Under the pieces are notes generated by a model that was given only the letters and a program-made list of their open reading frames with translations, did no database searches and had not been told where the DNA came from. Of a stretch of DNA of 64,000 bases, positions 62,401 to 64,000 are shown piece by piece. Each line of letters begins with the position of its first letter. The first letter of the stretch is position 1. The stretch lies in NCBI RefSeq assembly GCF_004014875.1, contig NZ_CP034929.1:2976001-3040000 (forward strand). Reading direction: 5' to 3'. The stretch comes from Nocardioides yefusunii (GTDB lineage Bacteria; Actinomycetota; Actinomycetes; Propionibacteriales; Nocardioidaceae). Made by a program: the position numbers and the translations under genes.

Positions 62401-62825
62401 TCGACGTCGGTGCCGGGCTCGACCGACTGCAGGGTCGGGACGCCGGCAGCCTTGGCCGCCGCGATCGCGCGGGCCTTGTTGCCGGTCAGGGTGAGCACGT
62501 CGGCGCCGGGACCGATGAAGGTGATGCCGGCCTCCGCGCACGCCTCGGCGAGCTCGGGGTTCTCCGACAGGAAGCCGTAACCGGGGTAGACGGCGTCAGC
62601 GCCGGCCTTCACGGCGACCTCGACGATGGCCTTGGCGTCGAGGTAGGCGCGGACCGGGTGGCCGAGATCCCCGATCTGGTACGCCTCGTCCGCGCGGAGG
62701 CGGTGCTCGGAGCCCCGGTCCTCGTGCGGGAAGACGGCGACGGTGGTCGCGCCGATCTCATGGGCGGCGCGGAAGGCTCGGATGGCGATCTCGCCACGGT
62801 TGGCTACGAGAACCTTGGAGAACAT
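59421..62825 (-). CDS. pyc: Pyruvate carboxylase
   Basis: 1134 residues. Makes oxaloacetate from pyruvate, bicarbonate and ATP, an anaplerotic enzyme. Domains in order: biotin carboxylase with ATP-grasp (about 1-450), carboxyltransferase TIM barrel (about 530-800, ATTDTTFRDAHQSLLATR-like), allosteric/PC region, and C-terminal biotinyl domain with the biotin Lys1098 in EAMKME. The ATG nine bases after GAGGTG is taken as start; a GTG four codons up is possible. Upstream it has a 7-bp inverted repeat that may be an operator. Confidence 0.97.
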   Translation of the reverse strand: MFSKVLVANRGEIAIRAFRAAHEIGATTVAVFPHEDRGSEHRLRADEAYQIGDLGHPVRAYLDAKAIVEVAVKAGADAVYPGYGFLSENPELAEACAEAGITFIGPGADVLTLTGNKARAIAAAKAAGVPTLQSVEPGTDVDALVVAAEAIPTPLFVKAVAGGGGRGMRRVDDRAALREAIEVCMREGEAAFGDPTVFIEQAVVEPRHIEVQILADGQGGVVHLFERDCSVQRRHQKVVEIAPAPNLDPAIRDAMCADAVRFAKEIGYKNAGTVEFLLDPAGNYVFIEMNPRIQVEHTVTEEVTDVDLVQSQMRIAAGATLADLGLSQETIQLRGAALQCRITTEDPANGFRPDTGKITTYRSPGGPGVRVDGGTTYTGANVSAHFDSLLAKLTCRGRTFEKAVEKAQRAVAEFRIRGVASNIPFLEAVLADPDFAAGRVTTSFIETHPQLLQARRTGDWGSKLLVFLADVTVNKPYGKPTITVDPITKLPTLPPLAKGESVPAGSRQQLLELGPEGFAAALRAQKAVAVTDTTFRDAHQSLLATRVRTRDLVNVAGHVARTTPELLSLEAWGGATYDVALRFLAEDPWERLAELRKAVPNINLQMLLRGRNTVGYTPYPTEVTTAFVKEAAATGIDIFRIFDALNDVEQMRPAIQAVRETGTALAEVALCYTGDLLDPAEKIYTLDYYLELAEKIVDAGAHVLAIKDMAGLLRAPAAKVLVTALRERFDLPVHLHTHDTTGGQLATLTAAIDAGVDAVDAACAAMAGTTSQPSLSALVAATDHTERETGLDLAAVNALEPYWEAVRRVYAPFESGLPAPTGRVYRHEIPGGQLSNLRQQAIALGLGEKFEAVEEMYAAANDILGNVPKVTPSSKVIGDLALHLVAVGADVADFAENPGNYDLPDSVVGFLSGELGDPPGGWAEPFRTKALAGRTWKKPVEVLTGEQEAALVNDDAAVRRDMLNRLLFPAPTREFHESREQFGDVSVVPTPAYLYGLKRGHETVVKLWEGVEINVGLEAIGEPDERGFRTVLLTSDGQLRPVSVRDRSVVAEVAAAEKADSSVPGHVAAPFDGTVAVKVAVGDTVEVGQTVAVIEAMKMEASITAAVSGVVERIAVAGTRAVQGGDLVLVVTPA

Positions 62826-63156
62826 GGGGGTTTTCACCTCGACGTGTCTGGGTGTGGACGGTCGACTGCAGGGGGTCGTGATCCGGGGTAGGTCGTCGGT
62901 AGTGACCGGTCCCCACGGTGGCAGGAGTCTCGCACCCCTCCCCTACGCGCGGGTACGCGCCCGGGGCGGCATCGTCGTGGAGGTGAGCGTTGAGTAACCT
63001 GTTGCGCTCAACGATACAAAGTGTCTCGCCAATGTGGCACCCGGCCTCCCCGTTCCCAGGTCACCGACGAGGTCATCACGCTCTCCGGTCAGGATCGTGA
63101 CCGGACCGCCACACTTCTCCCTGCCCCTTCGAGGCCGCCCGTGGCACACTCACGCC
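62826..63156. other. Divergent region pyc / AI-2E gene
   Basis: 331 bases without a gene, holding both promoters. It contains the dyad CGTTGAG-N12-CTCAACG (62988-63013), and otherwise I see nothing notable. Confidence 0.55.
62988..63013. promoter_or_regulatory. Inverted repeat upstream of pyc, possible operator
   Basis: CGTTGAG-N12-CTCAACG, centred about 175 bases before the pyc start and about 155 before the divergent gene. Binding protein unknown. Confidence 0.4.
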
Positions 63157-64000
63157 ATGCCAGAGCACACCCCTGAGAACGAACCCCGACCCCCACGGAT
63201 CGAGACGGGCGAGGGCCCTGACGTCCCCAGCCCGCCCCAGGCTGCAGTGGTCGCGGGCACCACGCCCCGGGTCGAGGTGGACGTGGCCGTACAGAGTGCC
63301 GCTGCGCCGAGCCGGGAGCGCGTCATCGGGGCCGGCATCTCGTGGCTGGCCACGTGGAGCGGTCGCTGGATCCTGATCGCGTTCGCCCTGGTGATCCTGG
63401 GCCTCGTCGTCGGCAAGGCCTGGACGATCCTGATGCCGGTCGCGCTGGCCCTGCTGATCAGCGCAGTGCTGGCACCGGTGTCGCGGGCCATGGAGCGGTT
63501 CCTGCGATTCCCGGCTGCACTGGCCGCGGTGACGACGCTGCTGGGCAGCGTGGCGTTGGTGATCTGGGCGTTCGTCCTGATGGCACCGTCGGTGGCGAGC
63601 CAGAGCACCGACATCGCCAACGACGCCGTCAAGGGCCTGCAGAAGGTCCAGGACTGGGTCCAGGACTCCAACCTCTTCAACAAGGAACAGATCGACGAGT
63701 TCATCGCGTCGGTCCAGAAGCGCCTCACCGACTCCGCCGACGTGATCGCCTCCGGCGTCCTGTCGGGTGTCGGCGCGGTGACGTCGGTGCTGATCAACCT
63801 CGTGGTGATCGCGTTCCTGACCTTCTTCTTCCTCAAGGACGGCCGCAAGTTCTTGCCCTGGCTGCGCGGCTCGACCGGCCCGTCGGTGGGTGCGCACCTG
63901 GTGGAGGTGCTGAGCCGGGCTTGGTACACGCTGGGCGGCTTCATCCGTACCCAGGCGATCGTCAGCGCGATCGACGCCGTGCTGATCGGCATCGGCCTGA
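63157..64000 (+). CDS. AI-2E family transporter, 5' part only
   Basis: 281 residues visible and open to the right edge. A hydrophilic Pro-rich N-terminus (about 1-70) is followed by membrane helices (about 73-90, 92-112 and 125-147), a helical extracytoplasmic-type segment rich in Gln/Asp (SQSTDIANDAVKGLQKV), then more helices (TSVLINLVVIAFLTFFFLKDG). This is the PF01594 pattern, whose members include sodium or small-molecule permeases; AI-2 export was only one suggested role. The ATG has no clear ribosome-binding site. It runs off the window before the C-terminal motif. Confidence 0.85.
   Translation, partial: MPEHTPENEPRPPRIETGEGPDVPSPPQAAVVAGTTPRVEVDVAVQSAAAPSRERVIGAGISWLATWSGRWILIAFALVILGLVVGKAWTILMPVALALLISAVLAPVSRAMERFLRFPAALAAVTTLLGSVALVIWAFVLMAPSVASQSTDIANDAVKGLQKVQDWVQDSNLFNKEQIDEFIASVQKRLTDSADVIASGVLSGVGAVTSVLINLVVIAFLTFFFLKDGRKFLPWLRGSTGPSVGAHLVEVLSRAWYTLGGFIRTQAIVSAIDAVLIGIGL

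Noticed and set aside
59352-62891. A 1179-codon open frame antisense to pyc
   Set aside because: Low-complexity Gly/Asp/Val/Glu content with no motif; it exists because antisense stops are rare at this GC content.
1-64000. tRNA or rRNA genes
   Set aside because: No cloverleaf with a GTTC-type T-loop and CCA-like end and no rRNA core sequence noticed on either strand; a covariance scan would be decisive.

Overview
The window is about 64 kb of high-GC DNA, densely coded on both strands with short intergenic gaps. It reads as part of the chromosome of an actinobacterium. Lsr2, DisA, ClpC, a FAS-I-free set of fol/pan/nad genes, a zincin next to TilS, and the gene order radA-disA ... mutY ... clpC-lsr2 ... 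coaX ... panD-panC-DUF2520 ... DUF3180-folK-folB-folP-folE-ftsH-hpt-tilS-zincin-dacB-(divergent) ppa all match the order I recall from Mycobacterium and other Actinobacteria. Codon style, the DUF6318-type lipoproteins and many leaderless-looking starts suggest Propionibacteriales (Nocardioides-like). That placement is inference, not proof. I see no rRNA, tRNA, CRISPR array, insertion sequence or prophage.

Region 1-6 kb: the 5' part of proC (minus strand); then a tandemly duplicated two-gene cassette (DUF6318 lipoprotein plus secreted PKD-like protein) with nearly identical ends and very different centres; then a TIM-barrel isomerase-like protein and a Ppx/GppA phosphatase. Region 6-12.4 kb: VOC protein, methyltransferase, radA, disA (c-di-AMP synthase), a membrane-anchored protein and mutY. 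Region 12.4-22 kb: clpC, lsr2, and a tight minus-strand operon coaX-nadC-nadB-panD-panC-DUF2520 that combines NAD and CoA precursor synthesis. Region 22-25 kb: a small accessory insertion (membrane protein, GT2 glycosyltransferase, coiled-coil membrane protein) with two copies of a dispersed 50-bp palindrome.

Region 25-35 kb: the folate operon with ftsH, then hpt, tilS, zincin, dacB, and divergent ppa. Region 35-49 kb: acyl-CoA oxidase-like enzyme, NlpC/P60 hydrolase, PAP2 membrane protein, a TPP-riboswitch-controlled thiamine ABC importer (thiB, permease, ATPase), a Rid protein lacking the usual catalytic Arg, a Tat-exported Lcp/DUF2236 oxygenase-like protein, an HSL-type esterase, cardiolipin synthase and a small helix-rich regulator-like protein. 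Region 49-64 kb: GH65 phosphorylase with its beta-phosphoglucomutase partner, a CrtI/RetSat-like oxidoreductase, unknown proteins, a GAF-LuxR regulator, a guanidine-III riboswitch with SugE/Gdx, a Tat-secreted small protein, pyruvate carboxylase, and the start of an AI-2E transporter family gene.

Structures not explained by genes: (i) a five-copy GACGTCAT palindrome family of constant length, two of the loci being tandem pairs; (ii) three further long palindromes with unrelated stems at gene ends; (iii) TAnnnT hexamers 6-8 nt before at least fifteen start codons, pointing to widespread leaderless transcription; (iv) the duplicated lipoprotein/PKD cassette, the best candidate here for an undescribed, recombination-shaped surface system.
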